A stretch of DNA of 64,000 bases from an uncultured Oscillospiraceae bacterium (GCA_900547105.1 URFL01000012.1:1-64000); one strand, 5' to 3'; positions 34,901-43,298 are shown, counted from the stretch's first letter. Numbers and translations: made by a program. The notes: generated by a model not told the origin, from the letters alone.

Positions 34901-35744
34901 GCTGTGGGCGCAGCGCAACGATCATGCGCCCGCCATCCACACCGCGCGTCCCCGCGTGTTTATCCCGGTGTTCCCCGGCACCAACTGCGAATACGATACC
35001 GCCCGCGCGTTTGAGCGCGCCGGCGCGGTCGCCGATACGCTGGTGGTCAAAAACCTCACCCCGGCGGGCATCGAAGAAACCATCCAACGGATGGAAGCCT
35101 CCATTCGCAACGCGCAGATCGTGATGCTGCCCGGCGGTTTCTCGGGCGGTGACGAACCGGACGGTTCCGGCAAATTTATCGCCACCACCCTGCGCAACCC
35201 GCGTCTGGCAGAGGCGATCAACGACCTGCTGCAAAACCGCGACGGCTTGATGCTGGGTATCTGCAACGGCTTCCAGGCGCTGATCAAGCTGGGGCTGGTG
35301 CCGTATGGCGAGATTCGTCCGCTGGCGGAGGATGCTCCTACTCTGACTTTCAACACGCTGGGTCGCCATATCAGCCGCATGGTCTACACCCGCATCAGCT
35401 CGGTCAAATCGCCGTGGCTGGCGGGCTGCGAAGCGGGCGATGTGCATTGCATCCCGGTGTCGCATGGCGAGGGTCGCTTTGTCGCGAACGCGGCGGTAAT
35501 GCAGCAGCTGGTGGAAAACGGCCAGATTGCGACCCAGTATGTCACGCCGGACGGCGTGCCGGTGCCGGAAACCACATGGAACCCCAACGGTTCGGTGTGT
35601 GCGGTCGAGGGTATCACCTCGCCGGACGGCCGTGTGTTCGGCAAAATGGGTCACAGCGAGCGCTGCGGCGATGATCTGCTGCGCAACGTGCCCGGCAACA
35701 AGGATCAAAAGCTGTTTGAAAGCGGCGTACGGTATTTCCGCTGA
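31971..35744 (+). CDS. purL: phosphoribosylformylglycinamidine synthase, single-chain PurL
   Basis: ATP- and glutamine-dependent fourth step of purine synthesis. The protein is 1257 residues, the large fused type with a built-in glutaminase. The N-terminal and two AIRS-like synthetase domains hold FKNETHNHPTEIEPFGGAAT, GGRTGRDGCGGATGSS and SIGGKDSMSG. The C-terminal glutaminase (~from residue 985) has FPGTNCEYDTARAF, PGGFSGGDEPDG, the nucleophile in GICNGFQAL (about C1098) and SHGEGRFVA. AGGAGG precedes the ATG at 31971. No other pur genes are adjacent. Confidence 0.97.
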   Translation: MSDVIRVFVEKRKGFDVEAGQILADLRDNLGLTGIEALRLVNRYDVEGLSAEEFEQARGTVFSEPNADVVYDETLPVEAGWQVFAMEYLPGQYDQRADSAAQCVQLLTQGERPQVATAKVICLKGDLSPVDFERVQDYLINPVESRRASLEKPETVGMTAVRPDDVARVTGFTAMTEEQIAAYWQQMGFAMSVADLAFCRDYFRDEEHRDPSVTELRVIDTYWSDHCRHTTFLTRLEEIEVQKGALSGVIEDALAAYYAAREEVYGARLPQKNVCLMDMATMGMRLLKKQGKIPDLDESDEINACSIEVPVVIDGKTEKWLVQFKNETHNHPTEIEPFGGAATCLGGAIRDPLSGRAYVYQAMRVTGSGDPRVSLEDTLEGKLPSRKITTGAASGYSSYGNQIGLATGQVAEFYDPGYVAKRLEIGAVVGASPKENVVRGVPAAGDVIVLLGGRTGRDGCGGATGSSKAHTSESIDTCGAEVQKGNPPTERKIQRLFRHGDIAHMIKRCNDFGAGGVCVAIGELAPGLKIDLDKVPKKYDGLDGTELAISESQERMAVVLDPQDVDAFIKAAGEENLEATVVAVVTEEERLRMSWRGDRVVDLSRAFLDTNGVTQTAKAVITAPDPAMDYRTMVPKGLAIIPLADAFKENLRRLEVACQKGLVERFDASIGAGTVNMPFAGAYQLTPEDGMVAKVPVLNGETDTATAMTYGFMPGISRWSPFHGAAYAVTMSLAKLAVTGADPFKARLTFQEYFERLRDVPERWGKPAAALLGAFLAQKEFGVPSIGGKDSMSGSFNEMDVPPTLVSFALSMTEASKTGTAAFQKKDSLVAFLPLPVDDKTLLPDFAKAKELYDEVTRLVQFGVVNAASVVCEGGVAATVARMSFGNRIGFAFNGEVDRQTLFAPLAGSIVLELKEGDLCLEGLDYTLIGSTIEEEEIVLAGETLPLDDLIRVWTAPLDPVFPIDSKAEPTMTPEVKLWAQRNDHAPAIHTARPRVFIPVFPGTNCEYDTARAFERAGAVADTLVVKNLTPAGIEETIQRMEASIRNAQIVMLPGGFSGGDEPDGSGKFIATTLRNPRLAEAINDLLQNRDGLMLGICNGFQALIKLGLVPYGEIRPLAEDAPTLTFNTLGRHISRMVYTRISSVKSPWLAGCEAGDVHCIPVSHGEGRFVANAAVMQQLVENGQIATQYVTPDGVPVPETTWNPNGSVCAVEGITSPDGRVFGKMGHSERCGDDLLRNVPGNKDQKLFESGVRYFR

Positions 35745-35788
35745 TCGCGGCACAGGATATTTTATGGATATAAAGGAGGGCGCTTGAT

Positions 35789-36358
35789 ATGAAAAAGAAA
35801 ACCGGATGGATCGTGCTGATCGCGGTCATCGCTGTGGTGGCGCTGGTGGTTGTCTGGGGTGTCGGCAGCTACAACAGTCTGGTGACCATGCAGGAGAGCG
35901 TGGAGAATAAGCAGGCGGCGATCCAGACCCAGCTGCAACGCCGGTCGGATCTGATCCCCAATCTGGTCAATACCGTAAAAGGTTACGCCAAGCATGAACA
36001 AGAGGTGTACACCGCGATTTCGGATGCGCGCTCCAAGCTGGCGGGTGCCAAAACCCTGTCCGAGCAGGATGCCGCCAACACCGAGCTGACCTCGGCGCTC
36101 AACCGATTGCTGGTGGTGGTGGAAAACTACCCCGATCTGAAAGCCAACCAAAACTTCATCAATTTGCAGGACGAGCTGGCGGGCACCGAAAACCGGCTGC
36201 AAAAGGCGCGGCAGGATTACAACGATACCGCCAAGGAATACAACGCCAAGATCCGCCGGTTCCCGACCTCCATCATCGCCGGTATGGGCGGGTTTGACAA
36301 GGTGGACTACTTCCAAAGCCAGGCCGGTGCCGAAAACGCGCCGGATGTCAGCTTTTAA
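35789..36358 (+). CDS. lemA: LemA family protein
   Basis: 189 residues. One N-terminal membrane helix (~6-28), then the long helical-bundle domain typical of LemA: YNSLVTMQESVENKQAAI, QLQRRSDLIPNLVNTVKGYA and ENYPDLKANQNFINLQDEL, GTENR. The bundle probably sits outside the cytoplasmic membrane. Function is not established; lemA is very often paired with a TPM-domain gene, as here (next gene 7 bp downstream). AAAGGAGG precedes the ATG. Confidence 0.95.
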   Translation: MKKKTGWIVLIAVIAVVALVVVWGVGSYNSLVTMQESVENKQAAIQTQLQRRSDLIPNLVNTVKGYAKHEQEVYTAISDARSKLAGAKTLSEQDAANTELTSALNRLLVVVENYPDLKANQNFINLQDELAGTENRLQKARQDYNDTAKEYNAKIRRFPTSIIAGMGGFDKVDYFQSQAGAENAPDVSF

Positions 36359-36364
36359 TCCGGG

Positions 36365-37147
36365 ATGAAGCGGAAAAACAACCGTGGCCGGTCGCTAGTG
36401 TGGGTGTGCCTGACGGCGCTGCTGCTGTGTTTTTTGTCCGGTTGCGATGAGGAGTCCGGTCCGGCGGCGCTGACGGCGACCGACCGCTTTTTCGTGAACG
36501 ATTTTGCCAATGTGCTGTCGGACGAAGCGGAAAACACCATGTACGAGCAGGGTGTGCAGCTATACGAAAAAACCAAGGCGCAGGTGGTCGCCGTGACGGT
36601 AGATTCGCTGGACGGCGAGGAGATCGAGGATTACAGCTACGATCTCGCCAACCGGTGGGGCATCGGCGAAGCGGAAAAAGACACCGGCGTGCTGCTGCTG
36701 CTCGCGGTCGAAGAACGCGAGGTGCGCATCGAAGTGGGCAGCGGACTGGAAGGTCAGCTGACCGACGGCAAAACCGGCCGTTTGCTGGATACCTATGCGA
36801 TCCCCTCCTTCAAAAAGGACGACTTTTCCACCGGGATGCAAAAGGTGTATGGCGCTCTTGTCAACGAGGTGTATCTGGAATTCGGACAAGAGGCGGAGGA
36901 AGGCTATGTCCCCGCCGACCAGCTCCCGGATGCACAGAAGGATGATGAGTTTGACCTCACACTGGTGATTGGCGTTATCATCATGGTGGGCGCGATTCTG
37001 CTGATTTGTCGGTTTTTCCCGCTGGGGGTCGCTGGCGGTCACTACCATGGTGGCGGCTTTGGCGGCGGTGGATTCTCCGGCGGAGGCGGCGGTTTTTCCG
37101 GTGGGGGAGGCGGCTTCTCCGGTGGCGGCAGCTCCCGCGGATTTTAA
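36365..37147 (+). CDS. TPM-domain (YgcG-like) lipoprotein with glycine-rich tail
   Basis: 260 residues. An N-terminal signal ends in a lipobox LSGC (~residue 28). The TPM domain (~40-170) holds DFANVLSDEAENTMYEQGV, IEDYSYDLANRWGIGE and GVLLLLAVEEREVRIEVG. A membrane helix follows (~200-218), then a tail of GGGGFSGGGGG-type repeats ending SSRGF. TPM domains have been linked to phosphatase-like activity and to membrane-protein quality control; the role here is unknown. Co-transcribed with lemA. Confidence 0.92.
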   Translation: MKRKNNRGRSLVWVCLTALLLCFLSGCDEESGPAALTATDRFFVNDFANVLSDEAENTMYEQGVQLYEKTKAQVVAVTVDSLDGEEIEDYSYDLANRWGIGEAEKDTGVLLLLAVEEREVRIEVGSGLEGQLTDGKTGRLLDTYAIPSFKKDDFSTGMQKVYGALVNEVYLEFGQEAEEGYVPADQLPDAQKDDEFDLTLVIGVIIMVGAILLICRFFPLGVAGGHYHGGGFGGGGFSGGGGGFSGGGGGFSGGGSSRGF

Positions 37148-37159
37148 CACAGAACTGGT

Positions 37160-37201
37160 CGACAAGGGCGATTGGGCGATACGCTCCCATCGCTCTTGTC
37201 G
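37160..37201 (+). terminator. imperfect hairpin between the TPM gene and the GT-C gene
   Basis: CGACAAG-GCGAT / ATCGC-CTTGTCG long imperfect stem 12 bases after the TPM stop. It lacks a clean T run, so partial read-through into the next gene is likely. Confidence 0.5.
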
Positions 37202-37231
37202 TATTATACGCACCAACAGGAGGGCGCGCGA

Positions 37232-39394
37232 ATGGGAAACGGAATAGGGAATAGCTTTGGCGCGGCGCGCCCGTCGGTGCTGGCGAGCGACCGCGAACGC
37301 CGCTATTTTCGCCGCCGATTGGCGGTGGTGGCGTTGGGCGTGCTGGCGGTGGTGCTGGCGGCGGAGCTGATCTTGTTCAACTATCCTTCGTATCGGCTGC
37401 TGTTCGGGTCGTATGCCACCCATCAGTGGGCGATGGACGAGGTCGCCGCTATGCAGGGGCTGGAACCGTCCGAAAGCGAGCCGGATGTCTATGTCGCAAC
37501 GACCAGCCGCCCCTATCTGGAATGGACTATCAACGAGCGGGTGGGTACGCTGCGACTGGATATTCAAAGCCGCAAAAAGGATCGCTATATCCTGATGTCG
37601 GACATTTTCTACACCGACGATGCCCATCACAACTATATCGAAAGCCCGGCGTATCTGGAGGTGCTGCGCGATACCCCGCGCACCCAGTACAAAAGCTGTG
37701 ACTATGCCGGTACGCTCGGCAAGCTGAAGCTGCGGCTGCATGTCACCAAAGGCGAAAAGCTGGTGATCCGCGGGCTGACCGTCAACCAGCGTATCCCGCT
37801 GAACTTTTCGGTGTGGCGGGTGGCGCTGTTGTGGCTGTTCGCGGTGGGCGTTTATGTGTTCCGGCGGTCGCCGTCTTTTCGCCGCCGGTATGACACAGCC
37901 GACCCGGTGCACCGCTGGACACCGGTGGTGTTGACCGCCTTGTTTATGTTTTCGCTGTGGGGGCTGTTCGCGCTGTACGAAACCCCCTTTATTCACACCC
38001 CCTCCTTCACCGCCAAAACCGGCAGCCAAATCACACAGGAGCTGGTGGATGCGCTGGAAGCGGGACAGACCTCGCTGCTGGAAAAGCCGTCGGAAGCGCT
38101 GCTGCAAATGCGCTATCCGTATGAATGGACAGCGCGCGATCTGGCGGGGGTGGACTATCTGTGGGATCACCTGCTGTATAACGGGAAGTATTATTCCTAT
38201 TACGGCATCGGACCGGTGCTGGTGTTCTTTTTGCCGTACCATCTGCTGACCGGCTGCTATTTCCCGACCGACTATGCCTGCCTGCTGTTTGGGCTGGCGG
38301 GTACCGCGTTGCTGGCGGCGGCGTATTGCCGCCTGATGCAGCACCGGATGCGGCGGCTGCCGTTTTCGCTGTGTATGAGCGGGCTGCTGCTGGTGCTGGT
38401 GACCAGCGGGGTGCAGTTTTCGGTGTATCGCCCCCATTTTTATGAGATGGCGGAAACCGCCGGCTTTATGTTTTATGCACTGGGGCTGTATTTTCTGTCC
38501 GGCTCCGGATTGCTGGGGGATCGCCCGATCCGGCTGCACAAGCTGGCGCTGTCCGGAGTCAGCATCTCGCTGGCGGTGCTGTCCCGCCCCACCTTTGCGC
38601 TGTACGCGATCGCGGCGGTGATCTGGCTGTGGTTCGGGTGGATGCGCTACCGCGCACAGCAGCCGCAACCTGCCGCCCGGAGCCACGTGGTTCGCTATGC
38701 GCTGGCGGCGTTGCTGCCGTATGTGCTGTTCGGCGGGCTGCAAATGGCGTATAACTACGCCCGCTTCGGATCGCCGTTTGAATTCGGCATCCGCTATTCG
38801 CTGACCATCAACGATTTCACCCATACCGAATTTCACACCAGTCTGGCGGCGGTCAGCCTGTATAACCTGCTGATCGCGCTGCCGCAGTTCCAGCTGAATT
38901 TCCCCTTTGTGCTGGGCAGCACACACCAGCTGGACACCAACGCGTATTATTATTTTGAAACCGCCTCCGCCATAGGGCTGCTGTGGCGGGCGCTGCCGCT
39001 GGGCGGGCTGTGCTATGCGCCCCGTGCGCTGAAGCCGATGAGCTGGCGGCAGCGCGGACGGCTGCTGCTGATCGTCGGGCTGCCGACGGTGGTGTTTCCG
39101 CTGCTTTTGATGGCGCTCACATGGGAAAGCGGCTACGCGCTGCGCTATTCGGTGGATTTTGCGTGGCAGTTGGTGCTGGGTGGGCTGCTGGTTTGTTTTT
39201 ATGTATACTCCCGCAGCCAAAGCCCGCGTATGCGCCGCTTTTTGGAAACGACGATGGTGGCGGCAGTGGTGTGGTGCTGTGTGTCCACAGCGGCGTTGTC
39301 GCTGGCGCGGGTGCCGGATGATGTCACGGTCAGCGGCGTATCGCTGCCGCTGGTGTATTACCGGATAGCGCGCACGCTGACATTTTGGAAATAA
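37232..39394 (+). CDS. polytopic membrane protein, GT-C glycosyltransferase-like
   Basis: 720 residues. One N-terminal helix (~28-50), an extracytoplasmic ~150-residue region (with WTINERVGTLRLDIQ), then about ten further helices. The loop LLYNGKYYSYYGIGP before a helix, and the repeated pattern of short loops with aromatic and charged residues, resemble PMT/ArnT-style GT-C enzymes that use lipid-linked sugars. The next gene encodes a GT2 enzyme of the type that makes such lipid-linked sugars, which supports the reading. No specific family is recognised. AGGAGGG precedes the ATG. Confidence 0.65.
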   Translation: MGNGIGNSFGAARPSVLASDRERRYFRRRLAVVALGVLAVVLAAELILFNYPSYRLLFGSYATHQWAMDEVAAMQGLEPSESEPDVYVATTSRPYLEWTINERVGTLRLDIQSRKKDRYILMSDIFYTDDAHHNYIESPAYLEVLRDTPRTQYKSCDYAGTLGKLKLRLHVTKGEKLVIRGLTVNQRIPLNFSVWRVALLWLFAVGVYVFRRSPSFRRRYDTADPVHRWTPVVLTALFMFSLWGLFALYETPFIHTPSFTAKTGSQITQELVDALEAGQTSLLEKPSEALLQMRYPYEWTARDLAGVDYLWDHLLYNGKYYSYYGIGPVLVFFLPYHLLTGCYFPTDYACLLFGLAGTALLAAAYCRLMQHRMRRLPFSLCMSGLLLVLVTSGVQFSVYRPHFYEMAETAGFMFYALGLYFLSGSGLLGDRPIRLHKLALSGVSISLAVLSRPTFALYAIAAVIWLWFGWMRYRAQQPQPAARSHVVRYALAALLPYVLFGGLQMAYNYARFGSPFEFGIRYSLTINDFTHTEFHTSLAAVSLYNLLIALPQFQLNFPFVLGSTHQLDTNAYYYFETASAIGLLWRALPLGGLCYAPRALKPMSWRQRGRLLLIVGLPTVVFPLLLMALTWESGYALRYSVDFAWQLVLGGLLVCFYVYSRSQSPRMRRFLETTMVAAVVWCCVSTAALSLARVPDDVTVSGVSLPLVYYRIARTLTFWK

Positions 39395-39413
39395 CGAAAA
39401 GGAAGGATCGTTT

Positions 39414-40370
39414 ATGCGGTTGTTTTTGGTGATTCCCTGCTATAACGAGCAGGAAGTGCTGCCGCTCACGGCGCGCGCCGTGGTGGACAAAATGCACGCG
39501 CTGGTGGATCAAGGACGCGTGGCGGCGGACAGCCGGGTGCTGTTGGTGGACGATGGCAGCCGCGACGGCACATGGCCGTTGATTTGCTCGCTGCACGCGC
39601 AGGATCCGCTGTTTTGCGGGTTAAAGCTGGCGCACAATGTGGGGCACCAAAACGCGCTTTTGTCGGGGCTGATGACCGCGCGGGGGCATTGCGATGCGGC
39701 GGTATCGATGGATGCCGATCTGCAGGATGATATCCACGCGATCGACGGCTTTTTGGATCAATACGAGCAGGGGTGCCAGGTGGTGTACGGCGTGCGCCGC
39801 GATCGCAGCAGCGACACCGCGTTCAAACGCCGCACCGCGCTGGCGTTTTACCGGCTGATGGCGAAAATGGGTGTGGAGTGTGTATACAACCACGCGGATT
39901 ACCGTTTGCTGGGGAGCGAGGCGCTGGAGGCGCTGGCGCATTATCCGGAGGTGAACCTGTTTTTGCGCGGGATGGTGCCGCTGGTCGGGTTCCAAAGCGC
40001 CCAGGTGCTGTATGACCGCGGCGAGCGGGCAGCAGGGGAGTCCAAATACCCGCTGAAAAAAATGTTCAGCTTCGCGGTGCAGGGCATCACCTCGTTCAGC
40101 GTGAAGCCGCTGCGGCTGATCGCTTCGCTGGGGGCGGTGGTCACAACGGCAAGCGTGCTGGCGCTGTTATACGCGCTGATTGCGGCGATCGCGGGCGGTC
40201 CCGCCGCCGGAACGGTGGCGTTTTTGGCGTCGCTGTGGCTGCTGGGCGGCATCCAGCTGCTGGCTATCGGGGTGTGCGGCGAGTACATCGGCAAAATTTA
40301 CGGCGAGGTCAAGCGCCGTCCGCGCTATTGGGTGGAAACCTTTTTGGGTGACGACACGGACAAGCCGTGA
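39414..40370 (+). CDS. GT2 polyprenyl-phosphate sugar transferase (GtrB/DPM1-like)
   Basis: 318 residues. The cytosolic GT-A domain (~1-225) carries VIPCYNEQEVLPLTAR, VLLVDDGSRDGTW, HNVGHQNALLSGL and the DxD-type SMDADLQDD. Two C-terminal membrane helices (~230-255 and 263-288) follow, as in GtrB. The likely reaction is nucleotide-sugar plus undecaprenyl phosphate to a lipid-linked hexose, used outside by a GT-C enzyme. The candidate partner is the previous gene, 19 bp upstream. AAAAGGAAGG precedes the ATG. Confidence 0.92.
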   Translation: MRLFLVIPCYNEQEVLPLTARAVVDKMHALVDQGRVAADSRVLLVDDGSRDGTWPLICSLHAQDPLFCGLKLAHNVGHQNALLSGLMTARGHCDAAVSMDADLQDDIHAIDGFLDQYEQGCQVVYGVRRDRSSDTAFKRRTALAFYRLMAKMGVECVYNHADYRLLGSEALEALAHYPEVNLFLRGMVPLVGFQSAQVLYDRGERAAGESKYPLKKMFSFAVQGITSFSVKPLRLIASLGAVVTTASVLALLYALIAAIAGGPAAGTVAFLASLWLLGGIQLLAIGVCGEYIGKIYGEVKRRPRYWVETFLGDDTDKP

Positions 40371-40388
40371 GCATCCCCGCAATTTTGC

Positions 40389-40417
40389 TTGCAAACCGCG
40401 GGCGCGCGCGGTATACT
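40389..40417 (+). promoter_or_regulatory. promoter of murT-gatD
   Basis: TTGCAA (40389-40394), 17 bases, TATACT (40412-40417). Confidence 0.83.
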
Positions 40418-40454
40418 GTTTGTGCAATTCCCTTTGTTGGATAGGAGAACGACC

Positions 40455-41837
40455 ATGAAAAAAACCATTCGCTTTTACGCCACCATGGCGCTGGCCAAGT
40501 GTATGATCGTCGGGATGCGGCTGCTTGGCAAAAACGCGACCAACCTGCCCGGTGAGGTGGCGCTGATTTTGTGTCCCACCTTTTTGGGTCAGCTGGACAA
40601 GCCCGAAACCATCATCGGGGTGACCGGCACCAACGGCAAAACCACCGTTACGAATATGATCGTGGATGTGCTGGAGAAAAACGGCTATATTTTTGCCAGC
40701 AACCGGATGGGCGGCAATGTGGATACCGGCATCACCACCGCGCTGATCAAGGAAAGCACCCTGTCCGGTAAAGCGCGCAAAAAGCTCGCGGTGCTGGAGA
40801 TCGACGAGCGCAGCGCCAACCGGATCTATCCGTATCTGACCCCTACCTATCTGGTGTGCACCAACCTGTTCCGCGATTCCGCCAAGCGCAACGCGCATCC
40901 GGAATTTATCAGCCAGGTGCTTAACACCTATATTCCGGCGCAAACCAAGATGATCCTCAACGGCGACGATCTGATCAGCGGGCGGCTGGCGCCGGACAAC
41001 GAGCGGGTGTATTTCGGCATCGAACCGCAGCCGGACGAGGTGCCCATCACCGATAATATCATCAACGATATGGCAGCGTGCCCGCTGTGCGATCATCCGA
41101 TGGTGTACGATTTTGTGCGGTACAACCATATCGGGCGGGCGCATTGCAGCCATTGTGATTTTGGTTCGCCGGCGGTGGATTACGATGTGACCGCGGTGGA
41201 TCGCGATGCGCGTCTGGTCACCATGCGCACCCCATCGGGCGAGGAATCGTACCATCTTGTCGGCAACAACATCACCGATTTGTACAATACCGCGGCGGCG
41301 GTCGCGCTGCTGCGGGAATTCGGGATGTCGGCGCAAACGCTGGCGGCATCGTTTGAAACCATGCAGATCGTGAAAACCCGCTTTGACGAGGAAACGGTGG
41401 GCGGCAAAACCATCATCGACAATCTGGCGAAAGGGCAAAACCCCATCGCCTGCTCGCGGGTGTTTGATTTTGTGCGCAAAACGCCGGGGCAAAAGGCGGT
41501 GATTTTGGTGATCGACGATGTGCACGATGCCAAAAACTCCACCGAAAACACCTCGTGGATCTATGAGTGCGATTTTGAATTTTTGAACGAAGATTCCGTT
41601 CGCCAAATCGTGGTGGGCGGCAAACGCGCGTGGGATTTCCAAATGCGGCTGCTGATGGCGGGGGTGCCGCGCGAGCGCATCGTCTGCTGCGAGCAGGAAA
41701 CGGACACCGCGCGTCAGGTGCGGTTGGACGAGGTGGACACCATCTTCCTGCTGCACGATATTTGCAACAACGCGATGGCACAGGGCATCAAGCAGGAGCT
41801 GCGTGAGCTGTGCGCGAAAGGGGGCGCCGCCGAATGA
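40455..41837 (+). CDS. murT: lipid II isoglutaminyl synthase, Mur-ligase subunit MurT
   Basis: With GatD it amidates the alpha-carboxylate of the stem-peptide D-Glu in lipid II. In 460 residues: the P-loop GVTGTNGKTTVTN (~55-67), a Mur-ligase central domain interrupted by a four-Cys zinc ribbon (CPLCDHP ~210 and CSHCDFG ~232) specific to MurT, and the DUF1727 C-terminal domain (LVIDDVHDAKNSTENTSW pattern). The ATG at 40455 has TAGGAGAAC ahead. It overlaps the gatD-like gene by ATGA. Confidence 0.95.
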   Translation: MKKTIRFYATMALAKCMIVGMRLLGKNATNLPGEVALILCPTFLGQLDKPETIIGVTGTNGKTTVTNMIVDVLEKNGYIFASNRMGGNVDTGITTALIKESTLSGKARKKLAVLEIDERSANRIYPYLTPTYLVCTNLFRDSAKRNAHPEFISQVLNTYIPAQTKMILNGDDLISGRLAPDNERVYFGIEPQPDEVPITDNIINDMAACPLCDHPMVYDFVRYNHIGRAHCSHCDFGSPAVDYDVTAVDRDARLVTMRTPSGEESYHLVGNNITDLYNTAAAVALLREFGMSAQTLAASFETMQIVKTRFDEETVGGKTIIDNLAKGQNPIACSRVFDFVRKTPGQKAVILVIDDVHDAKNSTENTSWIYECDFEFLNEDSVRQIVVGGKRAWDFQMRLLMAGVPRERIVCCEQETDTARQVRLDEVDTIFLLHDICNNAMAQGIKQELRELCAKGGAAE

Positions 41838-42523
41838 TCGTCGAAACATTGTATCCCGAATACGCCAACCTGTACGGCGATCCGGGCAATATCCGCTATC
41901 TAAAAAAATGCTTGCCGGAGGCGGAGTTTGTGGACACCCCGATGCACGCCGAGCCCGCGTTTGTCACCCGCGATGTGGCGCTTGTATATATGGGACCCAT
42001 GACCGAAAGCGCCCAGGAAAAAGCGATTCACCGTCTGCGCCCGTATGTCGATCGCCTGCGCGAGATGATCGAGCAGGGGGTGGTGTTCTTGATGACCGGC
42101 AACGCGATGGAAGTGTTTGGCGAAGCCATTGAAAACGAGGATGGCTCGCACATCGAGGGGCTGGGGCTGCTGCCCATCATCGCCAAGCGCGATATGATGC
42201 ACCGCTATGCGGATGTGTTCAAGGGGCAGTTCGGCGACACCGAGATTGTCGGATTCAAGACCCAGTTCACCATGGCGACGCCGCTGCGCGAAGGGCTGCC
42301 CTTTATCCGGGTGGAACAGGGCGCGGGGCTGAACCGGCAGCTAAAGGGCGAGGGTGTGCGGATGCACAACTTCTTCGGCACCTATCTGCTGGGACCGCTG
42401 CTGATTATGAATCCGCCCTTCACCCGGTATCTGCTGCGTCTGCTGGGCGCCGAGCCGGAGGAGCTGCCGTTCGAGGCGGAGGCGATGGAGGCGTATCGCC
42501 GTCGGCTGGCGGATTTTCATTGA
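41834..42523 (+). CDS. GatD-like type 1 amidotransferase lacking the catalytic Cys and His
   Basis: 229 residues, in GatD position and length, starting inside the murT stop. The GATase fold is visible: LYPEYANLYGDPGNIRYL, LVYMGPMTE, GLGLLPIIAKRDM and GTYLLGPLLIMNPPF. Where GatD has the nucleophile in a CGGYQ-type elbow, this protein reads FLMTGNAMEVFG (~87-98). Its only Cys is near residue 26. Where GatD has the catalytic His in GTYLHGPLL, it has Leu. Glutamine hydrolysis therefore looks lost, while folding and MurT pairing may remain. MurT may use free ammonia, or the pair may do another reaction. Confidence 0.85.
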   Translation: MIVETLYPEYANLYGDPGNIRYLKKCLPEAEFVDTPMHAEPAFVTRDVALVYMGPMTESAQEKAIHRLRPYVDRLREMIEQGVVFLMTGNAMEVFGEAIENEDGSHIEGLGLLPIIAKRDMMHRYADVFKGQFGDTEIVGFKTQFTMATPLREGLPFIRVEQGAGLNRQLKGEGVRMHNFFGTYLLGPLLIMNPPFTRYLLRLLGAEPEELPFEAEAMEAYRRRLADFH

Positions 42524-42533
42524 GATATTCATC

Positions 42534-42574
42534 AAACAGCACCCTGCGACCAGACGGTCGCGGGGTGCTGTTTT
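42534..42574 (+). terminator. terminator of murT-gatD
   Basis: AAACAGCACCC-GCGAC / GTCGC-GGGTGCTGTTTT stem ending in TTTT. Confidence 0.93.
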
Positions 42575-42700
42575 GTCGTTTTGACGCGAAAAGACGCCGG
42601 TTTGGCAAAATGGCCAAGAACACGCCACCCGTCTTCTGCGCAGAAGTGCCAAACTTTGTTTTGCCACCCCGAAATCGCTGGCTTTTTTTGCAAAAAGTGC

Positions 42701-42721
42701 TATACTTATAATATAAGTATA
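42701..42721. promoter_or_regulatory. perfect 21-bp palindrome, candidate operator before the CarD-type gene
   Basis: TATACTTATA and TATAAGTATA are exact inverted arms around a single central A at 42711. The palindrome contains a TATAAT (42707-42712) and lies 33 bases before the start codon. A dimeric repressor bound here would cover the promoter. Confidence 0.6.
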
Positions 42722-42753
42722 AAAAGTAACAGGACCAGACAGAAAGGAAACGG

Positions 42754-43281
42754 GTGAGGCGTGTGTTTCAGGTCGACGATGTGATCTTGTACGGCGGCAA
42801 CGGCGTGTGCCGGGTGGATAGCATCACCAAGCGCGAGTTTGGCGGCAAAGAAATGGAGTATTATGTGCTGCAGCCGGTGTACAGCAACGGCTCGTTCATC
42901 TATGTGCCGGCGGACAACGAAAAGTTGACCGGCAAAATGCGCTTGCCGATGTCACAGGACGAGGTGCGCGGGCTGATCCACGAGATGGCACACGACGAGG
43001 TGCCGTGGATTGAAAACGACAACGAGCGCAAGGAAGCCTGCCGCTCGATTTTGGCGACCGGCGAGCCGCACGCGGTGACGCGTATGCTGCAAGCGCTGTA
43101 TCGGCATCAGGAGGAGCAAAAGCAAAAGGGCAAAAAGCTGCATCAGGCGGACGAGCGCTTCTTTCACGAAGCGGAAAAGCTGCTGTATGACGAGCTGGCG
43201 CTGGTGCTGCATATCCAACCGGATCAGGTGCAGCCGTTTTTGCGTGAGCGCATTGAAGAAGAGCTGTGCCAAACGGCATAA
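42754..43281 (+). CDS. CarD family transcription regulator
   Basis: 175 residues. The N-terminal CarD/TRCF RNA-polymerase-interacting domain (~1-65) reads FQVDDVILYGGNGVCRVDSI and YYVLQPVYSNGSFIYVP. A helical C-terminal half that binds promoter DNA in this family follows (WIENDNERKEA, HEAEKLLYDELALVL). It likely stabilises open complexes at selected promoters. The start is GTG at 42754 (AAAGGAAA ahead) or GTG at 42763, which would give the family-typical MFQVDDV; I cannot decide. The upstream palindrome suggests tight control. Confidence 0.9.
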   Translation: MRRVFQVDDVILYGGNGVCRVDSITKREFGGKEMEYYVLQPVYSNGSFIYVPADNEKLTGKMRLPMSQDEVRGLIHEMAHDEVPWIENDNERKEACRSILATGEPHAVTRMLQALYRHQEEQKQKGKKLHQADERFFHEAEKLLYDELALVLHIQPDQVQPFLRERIEEELCQTA

Positions 43282-43298
43282 GCGGATCATAGAATACG

